Origin: Conexibacter sp. SYSU D00693
Lineage (GTDB): Bacteria > Actinomycetota > Thermoleophilia > Solirubrobacterales > Solirubrobacteraceae
Direction of reading: 5' to 3'
Assembly: GCF_017084525.1 (NCBI RefSeq)
Contig: NZ_CP070950.1
Location: 3,162,001-3,226,000 of the forward strand
DNA: 64,000 nt
Under the pieces are notes generated by a model. That model did not search any database and had not been told where the DNA came from. It worked only from the letters and a program-made list of their open reading frames with translations. Every line of letters begins with the position of its first letter. Positions within the stretch are counted from its first letter, which is position 1. Positions 26,895-35,600 of the stretch are shown piece by piece. Made by a program: the position numbers and the translations under genes.

Positions 26895-26929
26895 CTCCTT
26901 CGCGGTCTCGCTCGGCTCCGACCACTATA
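26895..26929 (-). promoter_or_regulatory. trxA promoter -10 box and ribosome binding site
   Basis: On the minus strand, TATAGT (26929-26924) is followed by a leader of roughly 30 bases and AAGGAG (26900-26895), six bases before ATG 26888. A -35 box is not obvious. It is unlike the leaderless neighbours. Confidence 0.6.
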
Positions 26930-26990
26930 CGAAGTGAAGTGCCGAGCCCCTCGGAGCCGCAGGCTACCCGGCTGGCGAGAGGCGGAAGAG

Positions 26991-27719
26991 CTAGGCCCCG
27001 CGGCGCAGTCGCGGCACGAGCAGCGCCGCCTCCAGCGCGATGCGCCAGCCCATCTTCGACCGGCCCCGCACCCGGTCGCGGAAGACGATCGGCACCTCGA
27101 CCACGCGGAAGCCGCGCCGCACCGCCCGGTAGGTCAGCTCGACCTGGAACGCGTAGCCCACCGACCGGACCGTCGGCAGGTCCAGCGCCTCGAGCACCTC
27201 GCGCCGGAAGCACTTGAAGCCGCCCGTCAGGTCGCGCACCGCCAGGCCGAGCACCACGCGCGCGTAGAACGAGCCGCCGCGCGACACCACCCGCCGCACC
27301 GGCCCCCAGTCGCGCACCCCGCCGCCGCGCACGTAGCGCGAGCCGAGCACGAGGTCGGCGTCCCCGCGCACCGCGTCCAGCAGGCGCTCGAGGTCCATCG
27401 GGTCGTGCGAGAAGTCCGCGTCCATCTCCAGGACGTGCGACGCCCCGCCCTCCAGCGCCCGCGCGAAGCCGGCCAGGTAGGCCCGTCCCAGCCCCTCCGG
27501 CGCCCCGCGGTGCAGCACCTCGACCTCCTCGGGGAACTCCGCCGCCAGCCCGTCGGCGATCTCCCCGGTCCCGTCCGGCGAGCTGTCGTCGACGACCAGG
27601 ATCCGGAACCCCTCGGGCGCCGCCCGCCGCAGCACGGCCTGCGCCGCCCGCACGATCGCCTCGACGTTCTCCGCCTCCTCGTAGGTGGGCAGGACGAGCC
27701 AGGGGACCGCGCGCGACAC
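26991..27719 (-). CDS. Polyprenol-phosphate mannosyltransferase-like GT2 glycosyltransferase
   Basis: A 242-residue GT2 enzyme, the normal size for a Dpm1/Ppm1 catalytic domain. It begins VLPTYEEAENV, then VVDDSSPDGT for nucleotide-sugar binding, MDADFSHDP carrying the DxD metal motif, and GGFKCFRREVLEAL, all diagnostic of dolichol/polyprenol monophosphomannose synthases. It would transfer mannose from GDP-mannose to polyprenyl phosphate on the inner membrane face for later lipoglycan or protein glycosylation. GTG 27719 was chosen because the conserved strand begins nine residues later and a TAGGCT box lies eight bases upstream. The gene was originally divergent from polX; the integrated element now separates them. 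Confidence 0.9.
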   Translation of the reverse strand: MSRAVPWLVLPTYEEAENVEAIVRAAQAVLRRAAPEGFRILVVDDSSPDGTGEIADGLAAEFPEEVEVLHRGAPEGLGRAYLAGFARALEGGASHVLEMDADFSHDPMDLERLLDAVRGDADLVLGSRYVRGGGVRDWGPVRRVVSRGGSFYARVVLGLAVRDLTGGFKCFRREVLEALDLPTVRSVGYAFQVELTYRAVRRGFRVVEVPIVFRDRVRGRSKMGWRIALEAALLVPRLRRGA

Positions 27720-27727
27720 CGCTGGAG

Positions 27728-27733
27728 AGCCTA
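27728..27733 (-). promoter_or_regulatory. -10 box for the GT2 gene
   Basis: TAGGCT on the minus strand, eight bases before GTG 27719. It is a leaderless-type arrangement. Confidence 0.45.
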
Positions 27734-27761
27734 GGGACGGCCCGCGCGCCGAGCGTCCCGC

Positions 27762-27767
27762 TACGGT
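27762..27767 (+). promoter_or_regulatory. Stranded native polX -10 box
   Basis: TACGGT lies 11 bases before the ATG of the left attachment repeat. Before integration this would have driven polX. It now reads into the element's left end, where the frame closes after about 46 codons. Confidence 0.4.
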
Positions 27768-27778
27768 CGAGCGCAGCG

Positions 27779-27805
27779 ATGCCCGACCCCTCCAACGCCC
27801 AGATC
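27779..27805 (+). repeat. attL (left attachment repeat)
   Basis: Starts ATGCCCGACCCCTCCAACGC and runs 27 bases, identical to 45120-45146. The flanking bases differ on both sides. It is a dead copy of the polX start: the frame stops near 27917. Confidence 0.9.
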
Positions 27806-28061
27806 CCCACGGGCGTGGCCGGTCGTGTCTCGTCATGTCTCGGCGCGCTATCCGCTGGCCGGTGCCCTGTGCCGTTGTGGCCCACAGGAGCAGGACAGGG
27901 CAAAGGACAGGGCGGCTGAAGGACAAGGGCGGGAACAGCCCTCCCCCTGGCCCCCGGGGTGGGCTAAGGAACGGTTCGCGTCCCCCAGCCGTGACTCCCT
28001 AGCGCCCGGAACCGATGAGGCCTCGTGACGCTTAGCGCTTCCCCCGGACGGAACCGCCCGT
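27806..28061. other. Left end of the element, no gene recognised
   Basis: No convincing coding region. It contains three AGGACA-RGGGC direct repeats (27892-27930) and leads into the tandem AAAGGANNN array. Short open frames across it lack ribosome sites and family similarity. Confidence 0.5.
27892..27930 (+). repeat. Three AGGACARGGGC direct repeats
   Basis: Copies at 27892, 27904 and 27920; the third has one extra A. They lie about 90 bases inside the attL core. Candidate arm-type integrase sites or replication-protein sites. Confidence 0.5.
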
Positions 28062-28110
28062 AAAGGACGGAAAGGACCCAAAGGAGCCAAAAAGGATCCG
28101 AAAGGACGCC
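28062..28110 (+). repeat. Tandem AAAGGANNN array (five copies)
   Basis: AAAGGACGG, AAAGGACCC, AAAGGAGCC, AAAGGATCC and AAAGGACGC, starting at 28062, 28071, 28080, 28091 and 28101 (steps of 9, 9, 11 and 10 bases). It directly follows the stop of the AlbA-ATPase gene. The iteron-like spacing suggests binding sites for a replication initiator or integrase arm domain. The function is inference. Confidence 0.6.
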
Positions 28111-29516
28111 TAGTCGTGCTTCAGGCCCCACTTCGCGCCGCGACCCCAGCCCACCGTCTCGACGAGATCCAGGCTTCTCAAGAAGTGGAGGTCCCTTTGA
28201 ACGCTCCGGCGCTCGACGCCCGCGCCCAAAGTAGCGACCACGCGCTGGAGCGCCTGCTCGCCACCTACCGCAAGCACCTGAAGGATGTCTTGCTGCTGCT
28301 GCGATAGGTCATGGCCGATGCGCTTAGGAGGCATGTAGCTGCTCGGACGGAAGCGAACCAGCAACGCGCCGGGGGAGTTCTCAAATTCGGGGCGAGGGAG
28401 ACCTGCTTGAGCGGTGAGCTGGGTCATCTTCAGGGTTCCGCGACCCCACGTTTCGATGATTCCTCGTCGGTAGAAGACGTCTGCGATCGTCGGGTTCCAC
28501 GGGAGCGACTCATGAGGCCGATAGAGGTCGGCCACCTCCAGGCCGAAGTGCAGGCCGCCGCTTGACGTGATCTCTAGGCGGTCGTCGTAGATCGCGATGC
28601 CGACGGAGCCGCCGCCGATCGAGTAGTCCCGATGGCAAAGCGCGTTCGCAAGCGCCTCGCGGAGGGCAACGGGCGGGTAGATCGGATCGTCCGTGCGCTC
28701 GAAAACGCCTGCTTGGATGCGCCCGGCCACAGGCAGATGCGCGCGAAGGAACTGGTCGGCTCTGCTCAGGAGCGTGAACGCATTGCCGTGGAACTGACGG
28801 TTGTCGATGAACTCGGTCTTGTCAGTACCGCGAAAGCGAGCAAGGCGCACGCGACATTGGGGAAACGACGCCACCAGGTTGTCTGACCGGGCGAAGAGCA
28901 CCACAGCGGCGCGTAGGAGACCATCGGCCGTGAGCACCCCGAGCCCTCGGAGCATCTCGCGGGCATCACGGGTTCCCGGTTCCTCAAGACGGCCCCGTCG
29001 CACCGCCTCGTCAACAGTGCGTGCAATCTCGGACTGGTCGAGGTCCGAAACGTCCCAGCCACTGGCGATCTCGCTCTCCCACCGCTGATTCGCATGGTGA
29101 GCCTCGAGCAGCATCTCGTGGTACTGCTCTCGGGAGATGGCAACGGTCGTGTTGCCAATCCGCGCGTACGCCTGGCCCTTGTACGAATGGGGTCGCCGAT
29201 GGCTGCGTCCCACCGAAGCCACGATGACCTCGCCGGTCCCGGCGGGAATACGATCGACCTCCGGTGAGACAGCCGGTTCGATCCGGCTGAACTCCGCAAC
29301 GACTTGCTCGAGGGTCTTGTCGGACACCGTCTGCCCGACGACATGGCCGTCTTGGTCGACGCCAAAGATCACCCGCCCGCCCTGCCCATTCAGCATGCCG
29401 CAGATCGTCTCCGCCGCCTCGCGTCGACAGCCGGTACTGGTTCGGACCTTGAACTCTTGGGTCTCGGACTCGCCCCGAGAAGCCCACTCCTCGACATCGC
29501 TGATGCTGAGCGTCAC
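28110..29516 (-). CDS. AlbA_2/Schlafen-type DNA-binding ATPase (RecG-like COG2865 group)
   Basis: A 468-residue product. The N-terminal domain (ESETQEFKVRTS, AAETICGMLNGQGGRVIFGVDQDG) is the Schlafen/AlbA_2 putative nucleic-acid-binding fold. A GHKL-type ATPase-like region follows (ALREALANALCHRDYS as N-box, then SSGGLHFGLE and RGIIETWGRGTLKM). A winged helix closes the protein (QQQDILQVLAVGG ... LVETVGWGRGAKWGL). These proteins are frequent on mobile elements and are thought to be regulators or defence-related factors; biochemical roles are poorly known. It starts with GTG 29516, with TAGCAT six bases upstream. Confidence 0.82.
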   Translation of the reverse strand: MTLSISDVEEWASRGESETQEFKVRTSTGCRREAAETICGMLNGQGGRVIFGVDQDGHVVGQTVSDKTLEQVVAEFSRIEPAVSPEVDRIPAGTGEVIVASVGRSHRRPHSYKGQAYARIGNTTVAISREQYHEMLLEAHHANQRWESEIASGWDVSDLDQSEIARTVDEAVRRGRLEEPGTRDAREMLRGLGVLTADGLLRAAVVLFARSDNLVASFPQCRVRLARFRGTDKTEFIDNRQFHGNAFTLLSRADQFLRAHLPVAGRIQAGVFERTDDPIYPPVALREALANALCHRDYSIGGGSVGIAIYDDRLEITSSGGLHFGLEVADLYRPHESLPWNPTIADVFYRRGIIETWGRGTLKMTQLTAQAGLPRPEFENSPGALLVRFRPSSYMPPKRIGHDLSQQQQDILQVLAVGGEQALQRVVATLGAGVERRSVQRDLHFLRSLDLVETVGWGRGAKWGLKHD

Positions 29517-29522
29517 GTGATG

Positions 29523-29528
29523 ATGCTA
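29523..29528 (-). promoter_or_regulatory. -10 box for the AlbA-ATPase gene
   Basis: TAGCAT on the minus strand, six bases before GTG 29516. Confidence 0.35.
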
Positions 29529-29553
29529 CGGCGCACCAAGCGGGCGTGACCGT

Positions 29554-30333
29554 CTACGAATCCGTGTCGGAGTAGCACAGGCTGTGGACTGTCTCGCCGG
29601 AATCACATAGCCGGCGTCCCAGCAGGTACCCCATAATCGTCCGGTGCGGGTCGTTGTCGTGGTGCTCGATCTCGGCTGTCGACACCTCATCTGCCCGCAT
29701 AAACACGAGCCGATCTGAGCCGGGGGCGAGGAGCCATCCGCTCTGGGTGAAGCTGACCAGACGCCCCTCGTACTGCCCGCCATCGGTCAAGCGCAGGGTC
29801 ACTGTCGAGAGGGGGGCTGGATTCCAGAAGGCTTGACCGACGACGGCTCCCACCACCGCCGTGGCGCCGGCGATGGCTAGCGCCGCGCGCGGGAGTTGGT
29901 CGACTTCAAGGCCCCAGCGCCGGGCTTGGCGCGCTAGGTACACCACGAACAGGACAAAGAGGTCTGCGGCGATCCCGTAAGCAGGCGGCAAGGTCAACGC
30001 GGCAACCAGGAGTCCGAGACCCGTGACAACAGTCAGCGGCTGGCTTACCGCCTCGGGTTCGGTGGACCGCGGAACGTGAAGAGCCTTGAGCGGCCGACGG
30101 AGGTTGCCGGACAGCACGAGCCAGACGCTCGCAACCGCGACAACGGCGGCCGACGCCAGAGCGGCGAACAGACCGGGGGCTATTCCACGACCGAGCACCT
30201 GTTCGACCGGGAGCTGTGTCAACGCATCTCCTGGGTCCACATCCGCCGCCATGAGACGCGACGTCCAGATAAGGGCCCCGAGGACGTAAAGCATCCCAAC
30301 GCTTAGCGCCACAGCTGCGGGGAGCACGGTCAA
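29554..30333 (-). CDS. Multi-spanning membrane protein of unknown function
   Basis: About 259 residues, with four or five hydrophobic helices in the first 170 residues (GMLYVLGALIW; AALASAAVVAVASVWLVL; VVTGLGLLVAALTL; LFVLFVVYLA; ALAIAGATAVVGAVVG). A soluble C-terminal beta-like domain follows (GGQYEGRLVSFTQSGWLLAP ... VFMRADEVSTAEIEHHD). TTG 30333 is the listed start; GTG 30327 is equally possible, and the frame stays open further upstream without a good start codon. It is in tandem with the AlbA-ATPase gene and divergent from the serine recombinase gene. I do not recognise the family. Confidence 0.55.
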   Translation of the reverse strand: MTVLPAAVALSVGMLYVLGALIWTSRLMAADVDPGDALTQLPVEQVLGRGIAPGLFAALASAAVVAVASVWLVLSGNLRRPLKALHVPRSTEPEAVSQPLTVVTGLGLLVAALTLPPAYGIAADLFVLFVVYLARQARRWGLEVDQLPRAALAIAGATAVVGAVVGQAFWNPAPLSTVTLRLTDGGQYEGRLVSFTQSGWLLAPGSDRLVFMRADEVSTAEIEHHDNDPHRTIMGYLLGRRLCDSGETVHSLCYSDTDS

Positions 30334-30463
30334 GGCTTGGATGACCCGCTCGCCGAGGCGGCGGGTCTCAACTGAGGCTTCTCGCTGCCGTTCGATAGGC
30401 CACGTCTACCGTCCGCGCTCCGCATCAGTCAACGGGGGCTGGCTGTTCGAGCAACACGGCGGC

Positions 30464-32563
30464 ATGCCGACTCTGCGACTGGACGGGTATGTCCGTGTCT
30501 CCGACGTACGCGGGCGCGGCGGGCCGTCCTTTCTCTCTCCAACGCTCCAGCGTGACCGCATCGAAGCCTGGTGCACTCTCTTCGGGGCGCGCCTCGTGCG
30601 GGTGGTCGAGGAGATGGACCAGTCGGGCGCTCGTCCGGACCGCCCTGAGCTTCTAGGCGCTATCGAGCGGGTCGAGAGTGGGCGCAGTGACGGCATCGTC
30701 GTCGCCAGGCTGGACCGCTTCGGCCGATCACTGACGGACGCCTTGGCACACCTCGATCGCATTCAGCGAGCCGGGGGGACGTTTGTGTCGGTGGGGGATC
30801 AATTCGATCTAAGCACCGACCACGGTCGTCTCATGCTTCGAATGATGCTGTCGTTCGCCGAGTACGAGCGCGACCGCATCCGCAGCAGCTGGGACGACGT
30901 GCGACGCAAGCGCGTCGAGCGGGGGATCCACGGCGCCAGCAACCCGCCGACGGGCTACCGCAAAGGGCCCGACGCCCGGCTCGTCGTCAGCCACCGCCAG
31001 GCTATGGCCATAGGCGAGGCCTTCGAGATGGCGGCTCAAGGCGGCAACCTCGGCGCGATCGGACGCCTCCTTCGCCAACGAGGCATCCGTGGCAACGACG
31101 GAAGCGGCACGTGGAGTCCAAGCTCGGTGGCGCACCTCCTCGAGAACAGGGCGTACCTCGGAGAGGCCCGCAACGGCCCGTACGTCAAGCGCGACGCGCA
31201 CCCGGCCCTTGTCGATCCGGTCACCTGGCGCCTAGCCCAGCGTCGGCCCAGACGAATCGCCCCGCACCGAGCGGGGCTGTTGAGCGGCCTGGCGCGTTGC
31301 GCGACCTGTCGGGCCGTGATGACGATCACCGGTGGCTCACGGGCGGGGGAGGACCGGTCATACCGCTGCTCGCGCCCGGCAGCCGCCCCATGCCCAGCGC
31401 CCGCCGCGATCTCGTCGCAACGACTCGACACCCTGGCCGAGGACCTCCTGTTCTCCGTCGCTCGCCGGCGCCCACAAGTTCAACGTCGCGCCCGTAGCGC
31501 CATCCATCACGCCGAGCTCGCGCTGGCCCAGGCGGAGGACCGGCTTGCCAGGTACCGGGACAGCGACGCGACCCTTGGCGTGCTCACGGACGAGCAGTAC
31601 GCGGCCGGGCTTGAGACCCGCTCGGAGCGGGTGCGTCGCCTGGCCGAGGAGCTGATGGACCGTCGGGCCGCCTACGCGGCCAGCATCGAAGGGCTGCTCG
31701 AGCAGCTCCCCGACGGCTGGCAGGCCATGGACGTGCCCTCTCGCCGGCGGCTGCTGCACGCCTGCTTCGACGTGCTCTTTGTGGCGCCAGGGCGCGACGT
31801 GCGGATCGAGGATCGGGTCTTCGTCTGCGAGACCGGGGAGGGACCCGGCGGTCTGCCCGCACCCGGTTGCAACGCGGTGATGGGGACGCCGTTCGTGTTC
31901 CCTCGAAGCGGGCGAAGGGCGACTCGGCAGCTGAACCGGATGCTTGCCGCCAGCCGGTACGCGTGGTCGAAAGAGGAGATCGAGCGCCGCCTTCGTGAGT
32001 TCATCGGCGACGGGGACACCTTTCCGACGCCGAAGGAGTTCGTCGAGGCCGACCAGAGGCGGCTGTACGAGCACGTGAAGATGCGCGGCGGCGGCCCGCT
32101 GTGGGCGTCGCGGCTGCGCGTGACCTATCCGCAGCAGGGCCGCACGACGGCGTTGCTCTGGACGCGAGATCGGGTTGAGCAGGAGCTCGAGCCATTCCTT
32201 GCCGGGCGCAGCGCCTGGCCCCGCTACACCGAGTTCTGCAGGGCCGGCAAGCAGAACCTTCGTCGCGCTTTGGTGCGCTTCGCCCCGATCGAGGAATGGG
32301 CCGCCCAGTTCGATCTGTCGATCTCGAACATGCGAGGGCCGCATCTCGTGTGGACAGACGATCAGATCGAAGCTGCCTGCCAGGAGCTGATCGGCGAAAG
32401 CGGCGAGTGGCCTCGACGAGCGGACTTCCGCCGCGCCGGCCTCGACGGCTGCTATGGGGCCATCTGGCGCGGGCTCGGAGCACGGGGCTGGGCGACCCGG
32501 CTCGGCGTCCGATTCCCCGACGAACGGGGAGGCAGAAAGCCCGCCGCATCGCCTCCCGACTGA
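30464..32563 (+). CDS. Large serine recombinase with three C-terminal DNA-binding-like repeats
   Basis: A 699-residue product. The resolvase domain has Ser13 in GYVRVSD as the nucleophile and DGIVVARLDRFGRS, LMLRMMLSFAEYERDRIRSSW as later signatures. The recombinase domain covers ASNPPTGYRKGP to RAYLGEARNG. A zinc ribbon follows (ARCATCRAVM ... YRCSRP ... PCPAP), then a coiled coil (AELALAQAEDRLARYRD). Three repeats of about 64 residues begin at Trp501, Trp566 and Trp630. Site-specific integration or inversion is the known family role. ATG 30464 fits the family N-terminus. Since a tyrosine integrase sits at the element's end, this enzyme may serve another site or be a relic. Confidence 0.85.
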   Translation: MPTLRLDGYVRVSDVRGRGGPSFLSPTLQRDRIEAWCTLFGARLVRVVEEMDQSGARPDRPELLGAIERVESGRSDGIVVARLDRFGRSLTDALAHLDRIQRAGGTFVSVGDQFDLSTDHGRLMLRMMLSFAEYERDRIRSSWDDVRRKRVERGIHGASNPPTGYRKGPDARLVVSHRQAMAIGEAFEMAAQGGNLGAIGRLLRQRGIRGNDGSGTWSPSSVAHLLENRAYLGEARNGPYVKRDAHPALVDPVTWRLAQRRPRRIAPHRAGLLSGLARCATCRAVMTITGGSRAGEDRSYRCSRPAAAPCPAPAAISSQRLDTLAEDLLFSVARRRPQVQRRARSAIHHAELALAQAEDRLARYRDSDATLGVLTDEQYAAGLETRSERVRRLAEELMDRRAAYAASIEGLLEQLPDGWQAMDVPSRRRLLHACFDVLFVAPGRDVRIEDRVFVCETGEGPGGLPAPGCNAVMGTPFVFPRSGRRATRQLNRMLAASRYAWSKEEIERRLREFIGDGDTFPTPKEFVEADQRRLYEHVKMRGGGPLWASRLRVTYPQQGRTTALLWTRDRVEQELEPFLAGRSAWPRYTEFCRAGKQNLRRALVRFAPIEEWAAQFDLSISNMRGPHLVWTDDQIEAACQELIGESGEWPRRADFRRAGLDGCYGAIWRGLGARGWATRLGVRFPDERGGRKPAASPPD
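31958..32539 (+). repeat. Coding tandem repeats at the recombinase C-terminus
   Basis: Three units (31958-32152, 32153-32344, 32345-32539), each W-S/T-x-D/E-x-I/V-E with a later FP or WP, an EF/DF, and a closing WA-x-R/Q-L/F. The DNA is diverged, so this is an old protein-level duplication. Similar modules occur as helicase-associated or homing-type DNA-binding repeats. Confidence 0.65.
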
Positions 32564-32609
32564 TCATCAGGAGGCGTGTACCGCGCGCGCCCCGCCCAGG
32601 TGATCAGCC

Positions 32610-35600
32610 TTGCGACCGGCTGAGACCAACGCCAAGCCGGCTCAGAAGAAGAAGGCCAAGCCGGGCCGTCTCTCTCCTGAGGAGGCACGACGCCTCGCCC
32701 GCGCCGTGGTCAAGGCGGGAGGCGGCGAGATCGAAGTCAAGGCGCCGCAGCGCAACGCCCGCGACTTCGATGACCCCAAGCGCCAGCCCGGCCTGGTCAA
32801 GTCGCCCGCGTACCGCAAGGACGTCCGCGCGGAGTACGACGCCAGGTCGCCCGAGGAGCGGCGGCACATCGCTCGAGACGCAGAGCGCGAAGAGGGCGCA
32901 GCGGCTCGCGAGATCGACCGGTACTCCAGCGAGAAGCGCCGCGGCGTTCGACTGCAAAAGGCTGCTCTCGCCTCCCTCGACGGCACGGACCCTCTGACGG
33001 ATGAGGAGCGCAAGGGCTTGCGGATCCTGCAGCGCAAGGAGCTTCGCGGGGCACTGAGCATCGCCTCATCGATCGACTCGCTGGAGGCGCCCGACCGCGG
33101 CCCGAACCTCGACCTCGTCAAGAAGATCATCGACCGCATCGGCACCGGGAACGTGCCGACCGGCAGGGACACCGGTGTCTCCAACAGCGAGGCGCTCGCC
33201 AAGGGCGCCAGCGCTGCCCGGAACGTCCTGCAGTTCGCCAATCGGGGCAGCCGCGCCGCCGCGCTTCCCGTCGACCAGCTCGCCGCTGGCATGAAGGTGG
33301 CGGGCAGGGCCGACGCGCACCTCACCCCCAGCCAGGACGCCGCCGCGAAGGGGGCGATAGAGGGGACGAGCAAGTTGCTTGAGCAGCTCACCCGTCCGCT
33401 GTCCGGGACGGTCGGCGGGATCCGCGCGGCCGTGCGTGGCGACAACGTCCTGGAGGGCGCGGTCGCCGGCGCCAAGGAGAACGACCAAAGCTTCGGCGAC
33501 CTGCTCACGGACCTGGGCGTCTCCCCGGACCTCGCCGGCGCAGCCGGTCTGGCGCTCGACCTCACGCTCGACCCGCTCAACCGGGTGTCGCTCTCGGTCA
33601 AGCCGGCGGCCGAGCAGAAGGCGCTCAGCGCGCAGGCCAAGGAAGCTCGCCGGCAGGCCCGAGTCATTGCGCAGGCGCGCAAGCGTGGCGAGTTCACCGA
33701 CGAGGAGCTGCAGGACCTGAGGCGCTTCGCCGAGCAGGCGATCCGCAACGAGGGCGAGAAGGCGGCGAGGTCCGTGAAGCCGGGCCGCGCTCTTCAGGCG
33801 GGGGTGCACGTCCCGGCTCGCGGCATCAAGTCGGTCAACGTCCCGGGCACTCGCGCGGTCGGTGAGCGTGTCGGCAAGCTCGCGCGGCGAGTCGTCCAGA
33901 CGGATCGCGGCAATCAGGTCGCTCGCATCTCGCCCAAGACGGCGCCGAAGGGGATGGTCCGCGCTGAGTCCGATGCCCTGCGGGACATGGAGGCGGAGTC
34001 TCGTGCCGTGCTCACCCGAGTCAGCGACAGGTTCAACCGCCTCGCGCGGCTCGTCGCGAGGGAGACCGGCCGCGATGTCGATCGGTACCGGCGAGTGATC
34101 CATGCGATCGAGGGAGGCACCGTCGACCAGCTCCCGGAGCAGCTCGGCCGGACTGCCCGCGAACTGACGAAGGCGTTCGACGAGGCTGCGGATGTCGCTG
34201 CCGACTACGGCATCCGGCTCCAGCTCCGCGACCTCGCAGTCCCATCTCGCGACCTGAAGGACCTGCTGGGACGCGCCCGCGCGGCGGTGGACAAGACCGT
34301 GCGCTCAGCGGGACGACAGCGCAGCGAAGCTGCGGCCGAGCTGCGCGGCCTTGACGCGGCACGGCCGGCTAGCCAGGTGCCTCAGACGCGTCCGGTCGTT
34401 CGCGCCAATGAGCGCCTCGACGAGGTGCTTGCGCGGGCCGACGGCGAGGGCGTGCTCTCCGACGACAGCGACGTCTTCTGGGAGCGCTACGGCAAGGAGC
34501 TCGAGCTCATCGAGCGGCAGCTGGCCGTCGGTCTCGGCAGCAGCCGGCTGACGCCTCGCCGGTCACGAGTCGTCTCCCGCCTAGAAGACGCCGAGCAGCG
34601 AGGTGCCGCCGTGAACGCGCAACGTGCCGAGCTCACCGCCGGCCCGCCGACGACAGCGACGGAGGAGCGTCACCTCCTCGAGACAATCGCGAAGGTCGGT
34701 GCAGTCACCCGCCGCAACGAGCTGAGGGAAGACGCGGAGCGCCTGCTCGCCCGGGTCGACGCCTCTCCGCCGCCCGTCGGATACGTGCCGCGTCAGTACG
34801 AGCGCCACCTCGAAGACCCTGCCTCGTCGCCTGCTGGGCCGTCCGGCCCAAGTCAGGCGTTCGGGCATGCCGAGCAGCGCCTCGACCGCCGCAGACTGGA
34901 GGACATCGAGCGGGAGTTCGCCGAACGGGGCAAGCAGCTTCCGTTCAGTGTCGACCTTCCTCAGCTCGTCGGTGCTTACGGCGTCAAGCTCGCGAGGCGG
35001 CTGGCCTCCGCGCACCTGTTCCGCGGCGTTCAGGCACGGTTCGGTGCCGCGCCAACCCACGACATCCTCGAGGCCGGTGGCGTGGACCTGTGGCGCGTCA
35101 GTCATGGGCGCTACTCCCGCATGTCTGACGACGACGTCGCGGCGGTCCGCCGCGCGGTTGCCAGCGGCGATGTCCCCGACGACGTCATCGCCTTCCCGAC
35201 CGCTGTCAGCCGCGAGCTTGAGGTTCGCCTTCGCCACCACGACGGCAACCCGCTCATGGCTGACTACGACCGGCTCCTGCGCGGCTGGAAGATCGCATCG
35301 ACCATCGCCCGCCCCGGCTACTTCATCAACACCGCCGTCGGCAACGCCTGGCAGGCCTACCTCCTCGACGCCAGCCCCGCCGACTTCGGACGCGGCTGGA
35401 AGGCCCTGACCGCCCTGGTTGCCGATGAGCGGCGCGCCACCCGCCTCAACGGCACGCCGCTCTCGCGCTTCCTCGACCGCGTCATGCCGAACGCGACGGT
35501 CAAGGTCCTCGGCGTACCGACCCCCGTGCGCGACCTCATCGAGGAGGCACAGGCCGTTGGTCTGGTCCGCGCCGGCTCGCGCATCTCCGACCCGTCCGAG

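Noticed and set aside
27779-27917. ORF starting at the attL ATG
   Set aside because: It is the severed polX start plus element sequence, stops after about 46 codons, and shows no coding character beyond the attachment core.
28062-28110. Tandem repeats considered as a CRISPR array
   Set aside because: Units are 9 bases with no spacers, and no cas genes are present.
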